Shown here: in pieces, positions 16,876-24,735 of the stretch
Layout of the letters: each line of letters starts with the position of its first letter
How positions within the stretch are numbered: position 1 is the stretch's first letter
Source: an uncultured Rhizobiaceae group bacterium
GTDB lineage: Bacteria > Pseudomonadota > Alphaproteobacteria > Rhizobiales > Rhizobiaceae
NCBI GenBank assembly: GCA_905480295.1
Contig: CAJQPW010000431.1
Span: forward strand, 1-37,264
DNA: 37,264 nt
Direction: 5' to 3'
Made by a program: the position numbers and the translations under genes
Notes under the pieces: model-generated
Database searches by the model: none
The model's input: the letters and a program-made list of their open reading frames with translations, nothing else
What the model was told of the DNA's origin: nothing

Positions 16876-18407
16876 TTCTTTTTCCCAAGCGGGTTACCAC
16901 CACCCAGACCGGGAAGTTTCGGGCCGCCAAGACCGGGCAATTTTGGTGCGCCAGTGCCCATCTGCCGGGCCATCTGCTCCAGCTGCTGAGGGTCGACATT
17001 GCCCATACCACCTGGAATACCACCGGCTCCGCCCATGCCACCCATGCCGCCCATACCACCGGGAAGACCCATTGCAGCAGCCATTTTTCCCATCATGCCG
17101 CGGCCTTTTTTGCCAGACATTGACTTCATCATATCGGCCATCTGCCGGTGCATCTTAAGCAGTTGATTCACTTCCTGCACCGAAGAGCCGGAACCGGCGG
17201 CGATCCGCTTTTTACGGCTGGCATTGAGCACCTTTGGTGTTTTGCGCTCCTTACGGGTCATCGAAGATATGATCGCCTGTTGTTTCTTAAAGACGTTGTC
17301 ATCGATGCCAGCCGCTTCAATCTGTTTCGCCATTTTACCGATGCCGGGCATCATTTTCATGATCGAACCCATACCACCCATATTCGACATCTGGCCCAGC
17401 TGCTGCGAAAGATCGTCCATATCGAACAAACCCTTCTGCATCTTCTTGGCCATCGCCTCTGCCTGTTCGGCGTCAATGGTCTGGGCCGCTTTCTCAACCA
17501 GCGAAACAATATCGCCCATGCCAAGAATACGATCGGCGATGCGCTTTGGATAGAAATCCTCCAGCGCATCCATTTTTTCACCAACGCCCAGAAGCTTGAT
17601 CGGCTTGCCTGTCACAGCGCGCATGGACAAGGCCGCACCGCCGCGTCCATCGCCGTCGATACGTGTTAGGGCGATGCCGGTAATGCCAACGCGGCTGTTG
17701 AAATTTTCAGCCAGATTGACCGCATCCTGCCCGGTCAGTGAGTCCGCAACCAGAAGGATCTCGTGGGGATTGGCAGCGGCCTTGATGTCGGCCATCTCCA
17801 CCATCAACGGTTCATCGATTGATGTCCGGCCAGCGGTATCGAGAATGACAACATCATATCCGCCCAGTTTGGCGGCCTGCATGGCGCGATTGGTGATCTG
17901 GATCGGGTCCTGGCCTTCAACGATCGGCAATGTATCGACTTCGGTCTGCTCACCGAGCTGACGCAGTTGCTCCTGGGCCGCCGGGCGTCTCGTATCGAGG
18001 GACGCCATCAAGACTTTCTTGCGATCCCGCTCCCGCATGCGCAGGGCAATCTTACCGGAGGTGGTTGTCTTGCCCGACCCCTGGAGACCAACCATCATGA
18101 TTGCCACCGGTGCCGGTGCATTGAGGTCGATATGCGCATCTTCCTCACCGAGCATGGCGACCAGTTCATCGTGAACGATCTTGACGACCATCTGGCCCGG
18201 CGTAACGGACTTGACGACGGATGCGCCAACCGCCTTTTCGCGGACCGCTTCGGTGAACCCGCGCACCACATCCAGCGCCACGTCGGCCTCGATCAGGGCG
18301 CGCCTGATTTCCCGCAAAGCGACGGATACATCTTTTTCCGACAGCGCACCCCGACGGGTCAGGCCATCAAAAATTCCGCTCAATCGGTCTGAAAGTGATT
18401 CAAACAT
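16872..18407 (-). CDS. ffh: Signal recognition particle protein Ffh (SRP54)
   Basis: The GTPase of the signal recognition particle, which binds signal sequences of nascent inner-membrane proteins and docks on FtsY. The 511 residues comprise the N domain, the G domain with GLQGSGKTTTSGK (G1, about residue 108), DTRRPAAQEQL, DTAGR (G3, about 191) and TRIDGDGRGGAA (G4/G5 region), and a methionine-rich M domain with the RNA-binding GSGSSVQEVNQLL segment. The C-terminus carries an extended Gly/Met-rich stretch and two PKLPGLGG repeats. It is the first gene of a minus-strand operon. A candidate small RNA or attenuator lies 84 bases upstream. Confidence 0.98.
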   Translation of the reverse strand: MFESLSDRLSGIFDGLTRRGALSEKDVSVALREIRRALIEADVALDVVRGFTEAVREKAVGASVVKSVTPGQMVVKIVHDELVAMLGEEDAHIDLNAPAPVAIMMVGLQGSGKTTTSGKIALRMRERDRKKVLMASLDTRRPAAQEQLRQLGEQTEVDTLPIVEGQDPIQITNRAMQAAKLGGYDVVILDTAGRTSIDEPLMVEMADIKAAANPHEILLVADSLTGQDAVNLAENFNSRVGITGIALTRIDGDGRGGAALSMRAVTGKPIKLLGVGEKMDALEDFYPKRIADRILGMGDIVSLVEKAAQTIDAEQAEAMAKKMQKGLFDMDDLSQQLGQMSNMGGMGSIMKMMPGIGKMAKQIEAAGIDDNVFKKQQAIISSMTRKERKTPKVLNASRKKRIAAGSGSSVQEVNQLLKMHRQMADMMKSMSGKKGRGMMGKMAAAMGLPGGMGGMGGMGGAGGIPGGMGNVDPQQLEQMARQMGTGAPKLPGLGGPKLPGLGGGNPLGKKK

Positions 18408-18490
18408 GTCGCTTATTGTTCCCCGTGATCATCGATTATGACCAAAAAGGTAGGGTTGATTGGGTAACAACACCAGAGGCCAATGAACAA

Positions 18491-18594
18491 ACGAAAAGGC
18501 ACCCGCGGGCGAATATCGCTGGCGGGTGTTGACCTCCGGAGGCTCCATAAGGAGGGACCGGTCGGTTGCTCGAAGACAAATGATTTTGTCGCGT
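18491..18594 (-). ncRNA. Candidate small RNA or leader upstream of ffh
   Basis: An expected transcript of about 100 nt on the minus strand. From 5' to 3' it has a hairpin GACAAA/TTTGTC with a 4-base loop (18590-18575), a segment with the palindrome GACCGGTC (18563-18556), alternative hairpins formed from CTCC/GGAG and CCTCC/GGAGG (18555-18533), and a strong terminator stem. A promoter-like pair precedes it. A frame of 39 codons (MEPPEVNTRQRYSPAG...) begins inside it, but without a ribosome site and running through the terminator, so I regard it as non-coding. It may be an independent sRNA or a premature-termination leader for ffh. It does not contain the conserved SRP RNA tetraloop region. 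Confidence 0.5.
18494..18528 (-). terminator. Intrinsic terminator 5' of ffh
   Basis: On the minus strand CACCCGC (18528-18522) pairs perfectly with GCGGGTG (18506-18500). Inside it a second stem, GCGA/TCGC, has a 3-base loop. Four T residues follow two bases after the stem (18497-18494), then CG and more T-rich sequence. It lies about 85 bases before the ffh start codon, so it either ends an independent RNA or attenuates the ffh operon. Confidence 0.75.
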
Positions 18595-18600
18595 GGGCGG

Positions 18601-18629
18601 GATATGCCGCGAGACCGCCTGTGAGTCAA
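18601..18629 (-). promoter_or_regulatory. Putative sigma-70 promoter for the RNA upstream of ffh
   Basis: Minus strand: TTGACT (18629-18624) and CATATC (18606-18601) are separated by 17 bases. The preceding C gives CTTGAC, the usual alphaproteobacterial -35 form, while the -10 is only a partial match. An A at 18594, seven bases past the -10, is a plausible transcription start and would place the first hairpin at the very 5' end of the RNA. Confidence 0.45.
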
Positions 18630-19013
18630 GCATTTTGGTAGGCACCACAACGATCAAACACCCCGTGGTTCAAACAAAAATGTGAAATATATTTAACCCG
18701 GTGAACCTATTTTCGCTGTCACCCGTACCTACTCTCAGAAAACCGCCTCTTAAACACGCCAAACAGGGTGAGAACAGATGACGAACAACAGATCAGAGAC
18801 GCGGACAACCGATCCAGTCGACAGTCTTCCTTCTTCAATGAATGTCGAGCATCATGTCTGTCGCACAACTCACCATTGCAAAAGGTCTCGTCCGGCTGAA
18901 GAAACTTTCCGACACCACCAGCCATCAACAAATATGGCAGCAATGGAATTATATCCCTATTAGCATGCACAACAAGCTTGACACGTGCACCGGGCGATCT
19001 CAGATGGTTACCC
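18630..19013. other. Non-coding gap before the metallo-beta-lactamase gene
   Basis: Nearly 400 bases without a supported gene. Short open frames on both strands lack ribosome sites and resemble no known protein. A TTGACA occurs at 18979-18984, but the sequence 17 bases further on is not a -10 and lies too close to the gene start at 19014. The promoter of the downstream gene presumably lies here, but I cannot place it. Confidence 0.4.
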
Positions 19014-20105
19014 ATGAAAAGAAGACGTTTTCTCAAAACCGCCGGCCTGTTGTTAACCGGTGGTCTGGCGACCGGAGCAGGGGCCGTAACCGTGGCGCGC
19101 AATCGAAATTCCTATTACGGCGGCCCGATCAGCGATCATTTTGACGGGCTCAACTTCTTCAACCCTGAGGGCAAGCCACCCAAGGGCTTCGTCGAATTGC
19201 TGAAATGGCAACTTGGCAACGGCAAGAAAAAATGGCCGGCCCAATATCCATCCCCATTCAGCGATAAGCCACCTGCCACCACTCAGGGAGCTGACCTGAG
19301 GGTAAGTTTTGTCGGTCACGCAACCGTTTTACTGCAAATTGCCGGAAAGAATATCCTTACAGACCCGGTATGGTCAGAGCGATGCTCACCGGTAACATGG
19401 GCCGGTCCAAAACGGGTCAATGCACCAGGAATCGACTTCGATGACCTTCCCAAGATCGACACGGTCCTGCTTTCCCACAATCACTACGATCATCTCGATC
19501 TGATCACCCTGTCCAAACTGAGACAACGGGACAATTCGTTGATTATTACGCCGCTCGGCAATGACCGGATACTGAAAGACCATGACTCTCTGTTCCAGAT
19601 CGCCGTCGGTGACTGGCATGACAGGATTGATCTGACTCCCGATTTTCAAATCACGCTGGAGCCCATGCACCATTGGTCCGCGCGCGGCATGGGTGATCGA
19701 CGCAATGCCCTGTGGGCTGCCTTTGTATTACAAACGCCGGCCGGCCAAATTTACCATGTCGGCGACACCGGATTTCACGACGGCATCAACTACCAGGCTG
19801 TACGCAAGAAATATGGTAGCTTTCGCCTCGCCATCCTGCCTTTCGGCGCTTTTGAACCCAGGGACTTCATGCGCTATCAGCACCAAAACCCTGATGAAGC
19901 CGTACGCGGCCACAAACTGTGTGGTGCGCAACACACATTGGGACACCATTGGGGCACATTTCCATTGACCAATGAAAGCATTGAAGATCAGCTTGAGGCC
20001 CTGGACCTGGCTCGCCAGGATCATGGTATATCCGAGCACATTTTTCGTGCTCTGCAGCCAGGCCAGGTCTGGAATGTGCCCGTCCACCCTTCAACAGAGG
20101 CCTGA
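19014..20105 (+). CDS. Exported metallo-beta-lactamase-fold hydrolase (UlaG / NAPE-PLD-like)
   Basis: A 363-residue metal-dependent hydrolase. The N-terminus MKRRRFLKTAG with a following hydrophobic stretch (LLLTGGLATGAGAVTVA) looks like a Tat signal, implying export in folded form. Zinc ligands are in SHNHYDHLD (about residues 152-160), a further histidine in MHHWSARG and the aspartate in VGDTGFHDG. The segment VSFVGHATVLLQIAGKNILTDPVWSERCSP matches the group containing N-acylphosphatidylethanolamine phospholipase D-like enzymes, so a phosphodiester or lipid substrate is plausible but unproven. The ATG at 19014 is chosen because the 36 bases before it encode residues that do not fit a signal peptide. 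The GNAT gene follows 8 bases later. Confidence 0.87.
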   Translation: MKRRRFLKTAGLLLTGGLATGAGAVTVARNRNSYYGGPISDHFDGLNFFNPEGKPPKGFVELLKWQLGNGKKKWPAQYPSPFSDKPPATTQGADLRVSFVGHATVLLQIAGKNILTDPVWSERCSPVTWAGPKRVNAPGIDFDDLPKIDTVLLSHNHYDHLDLITLSKLRQRDNSLIITPLGNDRILKDHDSLFQIAVGDWHDRIDLTPDFQITLEPMHHWSARGMGDRRNALWAAFVLQTPAGQIYHVGDTGFHDGINYQAVRKKYGSFRLAILPFGAFEPRDFMRYQHQNPDEAVRGHKLCGAQHTLGHHWGTFPLTNESIEDQLEALDLARQDHGISEHIFRALQPGQVWNVPVHPSTEA

Positions 20106-20113
20106 TTTCATCC

Positions 20114-20737
20114 ATGACCGAGACCCGATATCAAAAAGAATGGCAACGCCAAAACAACCGCGATGACATTCCATCCGGCCATCTGGCGGTGCATCGCTGG
20201 TATCTGCGCATGGAAGAACCATGGACAATTGCTGACCCTGCACCACCTGCTGAAAATCTGTCGCTGATTCGTGCCGAAAATCCCACCATCGGGTTTTACC
20301 GTTTCTTGTACCACACCGCCGGGGAAGAATTCATCTGGGGTGACCGGAGACGGATGAGCGATGAGACACTGATGGCCCATATCAGCTCGCCCGATATCCA
20401 TGTCATGGTACTCTATCAGACCGGGACACCTGCAGGCTTCTTTGAGATGGATTTTCGCAAGGAAACCCATAGCGAAATCAAGTATTTTGCCTTGCTGCCC
20501 GGTCATTTAGGACGCGGTCTGGGAAGCTATATGCTGTCAAAAGCCATTGGGTTTGCAGGCAAGCGGCGCCTGCCGCTCATTCTGGATACCTGCACATTGG
20601 ATCATCACTCCGCATTGGAGAACTATTCCAGACGCGGCTTCACCGTCTATGATGAACAGGACGAGATCTATCCCGATCCGCGACTGGATGGAACAATCCC
20701 GCGGCAAGCCGGCAAACACGTTCCGCTTGCCGATTGA
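20114..20737 (+). CDS. GNAT-family N-acetyltransferase
   Basis: A 207-residue acetyltransferase. The acetyl-CoA binding motif A is KYFALLPGHLGRGLGSYML (about residues 122-140), preceded by a beta-strand region GTPAGFFEMDFR and followed by LDTCTLDHHSALENYSRRGF, the usual second half of the fold. The substrate is unknown. It starts 8 bases after the metallo-beta-lactamase gene and ends 25 bases before dapF, so it is probably co-transcribed with both. Confidence 0.87.
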   Translation: MTETRYQKEWQRQNNRDDIPSGHLAVHRWYLRMEEPWTIADPAPPAENLSLIRAENPTIGFYRFLYHTAGEEFIWGDRRRMSDETLMAHISSPDIHVMVLYQTGTPAGFFEMDFRKETHSEIKYFALLPGHLGRGLGSYMLSKAIGFAGKRRLPLILDTCTLDHHSALENYSRRGFTVYDEQDEIYPDPRLDGTIPRQAGKHVPLAD

Positions 20738-20762
20738 GCATGTAAGCGCCATATAGGCGCCC

Positions 20763-21632
20763 ATGGATACCCGCACGCCCTTTGCTAAAATGAACGGTAT
20801 CGGCAACAAGATCATTGTTGCCGATATGCGCACGCGTGCCGATCACATTACACCGGAGGCCGCCATCGCCCTCGCTGGCGACAGCAACACGCATTTTGAT
20901 CAGCTGATGGCTGTGCATGATCCGGGGCCCGTGGGCAAACATGCCCGCATAGAAATATTCAACGCTGACGGGTCGATGGCGGAAGCCTGTGGCAACGGCA
21001 CCCGCTGCGTCGTGCAATGGCTCAACCGACAGACCGGCTTCACAGAATTCTCGTTTGAAGTAAACGGCAACCCGCTTTCAGCCCAGCTGTTGGAGGATGG
21101 ACGGATCAGCGTCAATATGGGCGTGCCCCGATTTGAATGGGATCAGATACCGCTGTCTGAAGAGTTCGCGGACACCAGCGGCATTGAACTTGAGGTCGGA
21201 CCACTCGGTGCACCGGTGCTGCATACGCCATCAGCGGTGAATATCGGCAATCCCCATATTGTATTCTGGGCTGATAATGACGTGTACAGCTATGCGCTCG
21301 ACCGGTTTGGGCCGATGCTGGAATATCACATGCTGTTTCCTGAACGGGTCAATATATCGATCGCCCAGGTAACCGGTACAGACCGCCTGAACATGCGGAC
21401 CTGGGAACGGGGGGCCGGCCTGACCCAGGCCTGTGGATCAGCCGCCTGTGCAGCAGCGGTCAGCGCTGCCCGTTTGGGCAAGACCGGCCGGGCAGTCGAA
21501 GTGACTTTGCCTGGCGGTGTTCTTGATATTGAATGGCGTGCCGACAATTTTATCATCATGACCGGTGCAGCAGAGCACGAGTTCGATGGTGTGTTGGATC
21601 CGGCAACCGGTGCGTGGGAGCCACGGTCGTGA
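20763..21632 (+). CDS. dapF: Diaminopimelate epimerase
   Basis: Interconverts LL- and meso-diaminopimelate, supplying lysine and the peptidoglycan cross-linking residue. Both catalytic cysteines are seen in their motifs: [10 protein letters not shown] (about residue 76) and [11 protein letters not shown] (about 225), the latter after WERGAGLTQ. The 289-residue length is normal. The start at 20763 gives [15 protein letters not shown], matching the usual KMNGxGN opening. It overlaps mtaB by three bases, so the two are translationally coupled. Confidence 0.97.
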   Translation: MDTRTPFAKMNGIGNKIIVADMRTRADHITPEAAIALAGDSNTHFDQLMAVHDPGPVGKHARIEIFNADGSMAEACGNGTRCVVQWLNRQTGFTEFSFEVNGNPLSAQLLEDGRISVNMGVPRFEWDQIPLSEEFADTSGIELEVGPLGAPVLHTPSAVNIGNPHIVFWADNDVYSYALDRFGPMLEYHMLFPERVNISIAQVTGTDRLNMRTWERGAGLTQACGSAACAAAVSAARLGKTGRAVEVTLPGGVLDIEWRADNFIIMTGAAEHEFDGVLDPATGAWEPRS

Positions 21633-22960
21633 CCGACAACGCCAAACTTGATCTGATAACATTCGGTTGCAGACTGAACACCTATGAATCCGAGGTCATG
21701 CGCCGCGAAGCCGAAAAAGCAGGCCTTCGCGACCTTGATGGCGGAGCCGTTGTGGTCAACACCTGCGCGGTGACGGCCAAGGCCGTTCGGGACGCCAAAC
21801 ACGCGATCCGCAAGGCCCGCAAGGAAAATCCCGACGCCCGCATCATCGTATCGGGATGTGCTGCACAAACCGAACCGGAAACCTTCGCCGACATGGCAGA
21901 GGTGGATCTGGTTTTAGGCAACGAAGAAAAGCTACACGCCCACTCCTACCGGCAATTACCAGATTTTGGCGTTAATCAATTCGAAAAAGTGCGCGTCAAC
22001 GATATCATGGCCGTGCGGGAAACAGCATCGCATATGGTGGAATCCATCGAAGGCCGCAGCCGGGCTTTTGTTCAGGTTCAAAATGGATGCGATCACCGCT
22101 GCACGTTCTGCATCATTCCGTATGGACGGGGCAATTCCCGCTCAGTTCCCGCCGGGGAAGTCGTATCCCAAATCCGGCAATTGGTTGACAATGGATATCG
22201 CGAAATCGTGCTCACTGGTGTCGATTTGACATCCTGGGGTGGCGATCTGCCGGGAAAACCATCTCTTGGCCGGCTGGTCCAGGCAATATTGACCAGGGCC
22301 GACGGGCTGAAGCGATTGCGCCTTTCGTCCATCGACTCCATAGAGGTCGATGAACCCCTGATGGATGCGATTGCATCCGATCAGCGTCTGATGCCACATC
22401 TGCATCTGTCGTTACAGTCGGGAGACGACATGATTTTGAAACGCATGAAGCGTCGACACCTGCGCGAGGATTCGATACGATTCTGCAATGAGATCCGACA
22501 CAAAAGACCGGACATGGTTTTTGGCGCAGATATGATTGCCGGTTTTCCGACCGAAACCGATGCAATGTTTGAAAACTCTCTGTCGATTATCGATGAGGCA
22601 GACCTCACATTCCTCCATATATTTCCCTATAGCGCCCGCCCCGGAACACCCGCGGCAAAAATGCCCCCGGTTGACGGCGCCTTGATCAAATCCCGTGCCG
22701 CCACCTTGCGAAAGCGCGGTGAAGAGAAACTTGCTTCCTATCTGAATGCCCAGGTCGGGTGCACGGCCTCTGTATTGATGGAAAACAACGGTCTGGGACG
22801 CACCCAATCCTTTGCTACGGTTAAAGTAAAGGACGGCATGCCGGGTGAAATTCTCGATGTGAAGCTGACCAGCCACGATGGCAAAAGACTGACCGGCCTT
22901 GCCCTTGGGAAGAAGCACTCTGAATCAACAGCACCAATGCCTGCAATGTCTACGGCTTGA
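21629..22960 (+). CDS. mtaB: tRNA threonylcarbamoyladenosine methylthiotransferase MtaB
   Basis: A radical SAM methylthiotransferase that converts t6A37 to ms2t6A37 in tRNAs reading ANN codons. The protein has the N-terminal UPF0004 domain with cluster cysteines in [20 protein letters not shown] and IIVSGCAAQ, the radical SAM motif in [16 protein letters not shown] (about residue 155), and a C-terminal TRAM-like region. I place the start at the GTG 21629, which overlaps the dapF stop as GTGA and has GGGAG eight bases upstream. An ATG at 21533 would add 32 unrelated residues inside dapF. That gives 443 residues. ftsY follows 9 bases later. Confidence 0.94.
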   Translation: MTDNAKLDLITFGCRLNTYESEVMRREAEKAGLRDLDGGAVVVNTCAVTAKAVRDAKHAIRKARKENPDARIIVSGCAAQTEPETFADMAEVDLVLGNEEKLHAHSYRQLPDFGVNQFEKVRVNDIMAVRETASHMVESIEGRSRAFVQVQNGCDHRCTFCIIPYGRGNSRSVPAGEVVSQIRQLVDNGYREIVLTGVDLTSWGGDLPGKPSLGRLVQAILTRADGLKRLRLSSIDSIEVDEPLMDAIASDQRLMPHLHLSLQSGDDMILKRMKRRHLREDSIRFCNEIRHKRPDMVFGADMIAGFPTETDAMFENSLSIIDEADLTFLHIFPYSARPGTPAAKMPPVDGALIKSRAATLRKRGEEKLASYLNAQVGCTASVLMENNGLGRTQSFATVKVKDGMPGEILDVKLTSHDGKRLTGLALGKKHSESTAPMPAMSTA

Positions 22961-22969
22961 GGAGAAACC

Positions 22970-24469
22970 ATGGCTGAAAGGAAAGAGGGTTTCTTCAAGC
23001 GTCTTTTCAAATTCGGTAAGAAAAACCGGGCTGAAGAAGAGGCGGAGCAACAGGCGGAACGAGAGGCTGAAGCAGCGCGTCAAGCCGAGACGGAGCGAGA
23101 AGCAGAGGCGGAGCGGAAAGCTGAAGCAGAACGGGAAGCCGAGGCAGAGCGGGAAGCCGAGGCGGAGCGAGAAGCCGAGGCAGAGCAGAAAGCCGAGGCG
23201 GAGCGAAAGGCTGAGGCAGAACGGAAGGCCGAAGCGGAGCGAAAAGCCGAGGCAGAGCGGAAAGCTGAGGCAGAGCAGAAAGCAGAAGCGGAGCAAAAAG
23301 CCGAGGCAGAGCAGAAAGCTGAGGCAGAGCGGAAAGCTGAGGCGGAGCGAAAGGCCGAGGCGGAGCGAAAAGCGGAGGCAGAGCAGAAAGCCGAGGCGGA
23401 GCGAAAGGCTGAGGCAGAGCAGAAAGCTGAGGCGGAGCAAAAAGCCGAGGCAGAGCGGGAAGCCGAGGCAAAACAGAAAGCACAAGCAGCGCAGGAAGCT
23501 GAACAACAGGCAACCGCTGAAGCCGGTGCAGAGCCACCCGTTGAAAAGAAAAGTTGGTTTTCCCGCCTGAAGGACGGCTTATCACGCTCGTCAAATCAGC
23601 TCACCGAAAACATCACAGCAGTCTTTACCAAGCGAAAGTTGGACGAAGACACGCTTCAGGAACTGGAAGACCTGCTGATTCAGGCCGACCTGGGTGTTGA
23701 AACTGCCATGAACATCACAGATGCGCTGGCCGCCCAACGCATGGGCAAGGATGTAACCGACGAAGAAGTTCGCACCTTCATGGCAGACGAGATTGAAAAA
23801 GTTCTCGACCCGGTGGCGGCAGAGCTGGAACTGGATCTCGATCACACACCCCACGTTATCCTGGTTGTCGGTGTCAATGGATCCGGCAAGACCACTACCA
23901 TCGGCAAACTGGGCCAGAAACTTTACGATGCTGGGTTTTCAACCCTGCTGGTGGCCGGCGATACGTTCCGCGCAGCAGCCATTGAACAATTAAAAATCTG
24001 GGGTGCACGTACCCAGTCTCCAGTTGTGTCCCGTCCCCTTGGTTCAGATGCTGCAGGCCTGGCGTTCGATGCCTATGCTCAGGCCGCGCAAGAAGGCCGC
24101 GACGTCATGTTGATGGATACGGCAGGTCGGCTGCAGAACAAAAGTGAATTGATGGATGAGCTGGAAAAAATTATCCGCGTGCTCCGCAAACAGGACCCTA
24201 CAGCACCGCACACGGTTCTGCTGACGCTGGATGCCACAACCGGTCAGAATGCCCTCAATCAGGTGGAAATTTTTAAAGATGTGTCGGGGGTCAATGGCTT
24301 GGTCATGACCAAGCTGGACGGTACGGCACGGGGTGGAATCATGGTGGCGATCGCCGCCAAATTCAAATTGCCCGTCTATTTCGTTGGTGTTGGTGAACAG
24401 GTCGACGATCTGGAACCGTTTGAGGCCCGCGAATTTGCCCGCTCCATTGCCGGACTGGAAACCGAATAG
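22970..24469 (+). CDS. ftsY: Signal recognition particle receptor FtsY with long Ala/Glu repeat domain
   Basis: The SRP receptor GTPase, which docks Ffh-ribosome complexes at the inner membrane. The C-terminal NG domain (about residues 195-499) carries GVNGSGKTTTIGKL (G1, near 302), DTFRAAAIEQL, DTAGRLQNK (G3) and TKLDGTARGG (G4). The N-terminus MAERKEGFFKRLFKFGKKNR is basic and amphipathic, typical of the membrane-targeting helix. Between them, residues about 22-185 are an almost pure Ala/Glu/Lys/Arg/Gln repeat of six-residue units, probably one long charged helix. GGAG lies seven bases upstream of the ATG. It follows mtaB directly. Confidence 0.97.
   Translation: MAERKEGFFKRLFKFGKKNRAEEEAEQQAEREAEAARQAETEREAEAERKAEAEREAEAEREAEAEREAEAEQKAEAERKAEAERKAEAERKAEAERKAEAEQKAEAEQKAEAEQKAEAERKAEAERKAEAERKAEAEQKAEAERKAEAEQKAEAEQKAEAEREAEAKQKAQAAQEAEQQATAEAGAEPPVEKKSWFSRLKDGLSRSSNQLTENITAVFTKRKLDEDTLQELEDLLIQADLGVETAMNITDALAAQRMGKDVTDEEVRTFMADEIEKVLDPVAAELELDLDHTPHVILVVGVNGSGKTTTIGKLGQKLYDAGFSTLLVAGDTFRAAAIEQLKIWGARTQSPVVSRPLGSDAAGLAFDAYAQAAQEGRDVMLMDTAGRLQNKSELMDELEKIIRVLRKQDPTAPHTVLLTLDATTGQNALNQVEIFKDVSGVNGLVMTKLDGTARGGIMVAIAAKFKLPVYFVGVGEQVDDLEPFEAREFARSIAGLETE
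23080..23500 (+). repeat. 18-bp tandem repeats in ftsY
   Basis: About 23 imperfect tandem copies of an 18-bp unit encode Ala-Glu-Ala-Glu-(Arg/Gln)-(Lys/Glu). Units differ mainly at third positions (gcc/gct/gca/gcg, gag/gaa) and by cgg/cga versus cag/caa. No stop codon arises in two other frames either, which explains long spurious frames here. The array is a likely site of copy-number change by slippage or recombination. Confidence 0.85.
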
Positions 24470-24534
24470 TCTGCCGGTCAACGTCACTCAATTTGTGCTG
24501 CAGATGCAATCTACATCCAAAACATGCTACCAAA

Positions 24535-24546
24535 CCGACATGTCGG
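24535..24546. promoter_or_regulatory. 12-bp palindrome upstream of the creatinase leader
   Basis: CCGACATGTCGG is a perfect 12-base palindrome, 57 bases upstream of the leader reading frame start and 66 bases after the ftsY stop. Its place just before the presumed start of the leader transcript suggests an operator for a dimeric regulator. No matching second copy was noticed elsewhere in the window. Confidence 0.35.
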
Positions 24547-24568
24547 ATGACGCAATTTGAAAAGCGCC

Positions 24569-24735
24569 GATGATCCCTGAGCTGTAAGAAGGAGGTGCAC
24601 GGGTGAGCGATGGCGTCGCTCAAGGCATGTTTGTGTCGTCCGTGTGCTGCGCCTTTGCAGCTGATTATCCTGAACGCCCGGATTTCTTTTGAAACTCCGG
24701 GTCGGATTTCCGCCCGGAGAGAAGCGGAGATCACC
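24569..24735 (+). promoter_or_regulatory. Structured leader RNA of creatinase with mutually exclusive hairpins
   Basis: The 5' half folds as a nested series: GATGAT/ATTATC (24569-74 with 24664-69), AGCTG/CAGCT, AAGG/CCTT, GTGCACGG/CCGTGTGC (24595-602 with 24640-47, two G-U pairs) and TGAGCGA/TCGCTCA with a 5-base loop (24604-622). Then hairpin A pairs CCCGGA-TTTC with GAAA-C-TCCGGG (24677-24701). Hairpin B pairs CTCCGGG-T-CGG with CCG-CCCGGAG (24695-24719). A and B share the arm at 24695-24701, so only one can form. B ends seven bases before the creatinase ribosome site GGAGA (24726-24730). This looks like a translational switch; no known riboswitch class is recognised. Confidence 0.6.
24603..24692 (+). 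CDS. Putative 29-residue leader peptide of creatinase
   Basis: A GTG-initiated frame of 29 codons reading MSDGVAQGMFVSSVCCAF and then AADYPERPDFF. It is preceded by the perfect Shine-Dalgarno AAGGAGG (24589-24595) at the ideal seven-base spacing, stronger than the site of the creatinase gene itself. The stop TGA (24690-24692) straddles the loop and the 3' arm of hairpin A. A ribosome finishing this peptide would cover the arm shared by hairpins A and B. The ending in Pro-Asp-Phe-Phe-stop invites comparison with arrest peptides, but no known one matches. The frame starts inside a predicted helix, so its own initiation may be controlled. It may be regulatory rather than a functional protein. 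Confidence 0.55.
   Translation: MSDGVAQGMFVSSVCCAFAADYPERPDFF

Noticed and set aside
18491..18594. SRP (4.5S) RNA next to ffh
   Set aside because: The conserved GGAA tetraloop stem with its asymmetric internal loop is absent on both strands.
18429..18657. Two overlapping 73-codon minus-strand frames upstream of ffh
   Set aside because: No ribosome-binding sites; both run through a strong intrinsic terminator. The region is better explained as a structured RNA.
18719..19144. Frames of 100-127 codons before the metallo-beta-lactamase gene
   Set aside because: No recognisable family, no ribosome site, and they overlap each other and the true gene in other frames.
23080..23500. Regular repeats suggesting a CRISPR array
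   Set aside because: The units are contiguous without unique spacers and lie in frame within the ftsY coding sequence.
22899..23594. Three long open frames (about 190-220 codons) over the ftsY repeat, one on the same strand and two antisense
   Set aside because: They arise because the 18-bp repeat has no stop codon in these frames. The products are low-complexity Arg/Ser/Lys or Leu/Arg/Phe repeats with no ribosome sites.
24610..24735. Longer creatinase N-terminus from the ATG at 24610
   Set aside because: It would add 42 residues not present in creatinases and lacks a ribosome site, while the ATG at 24736 has one.
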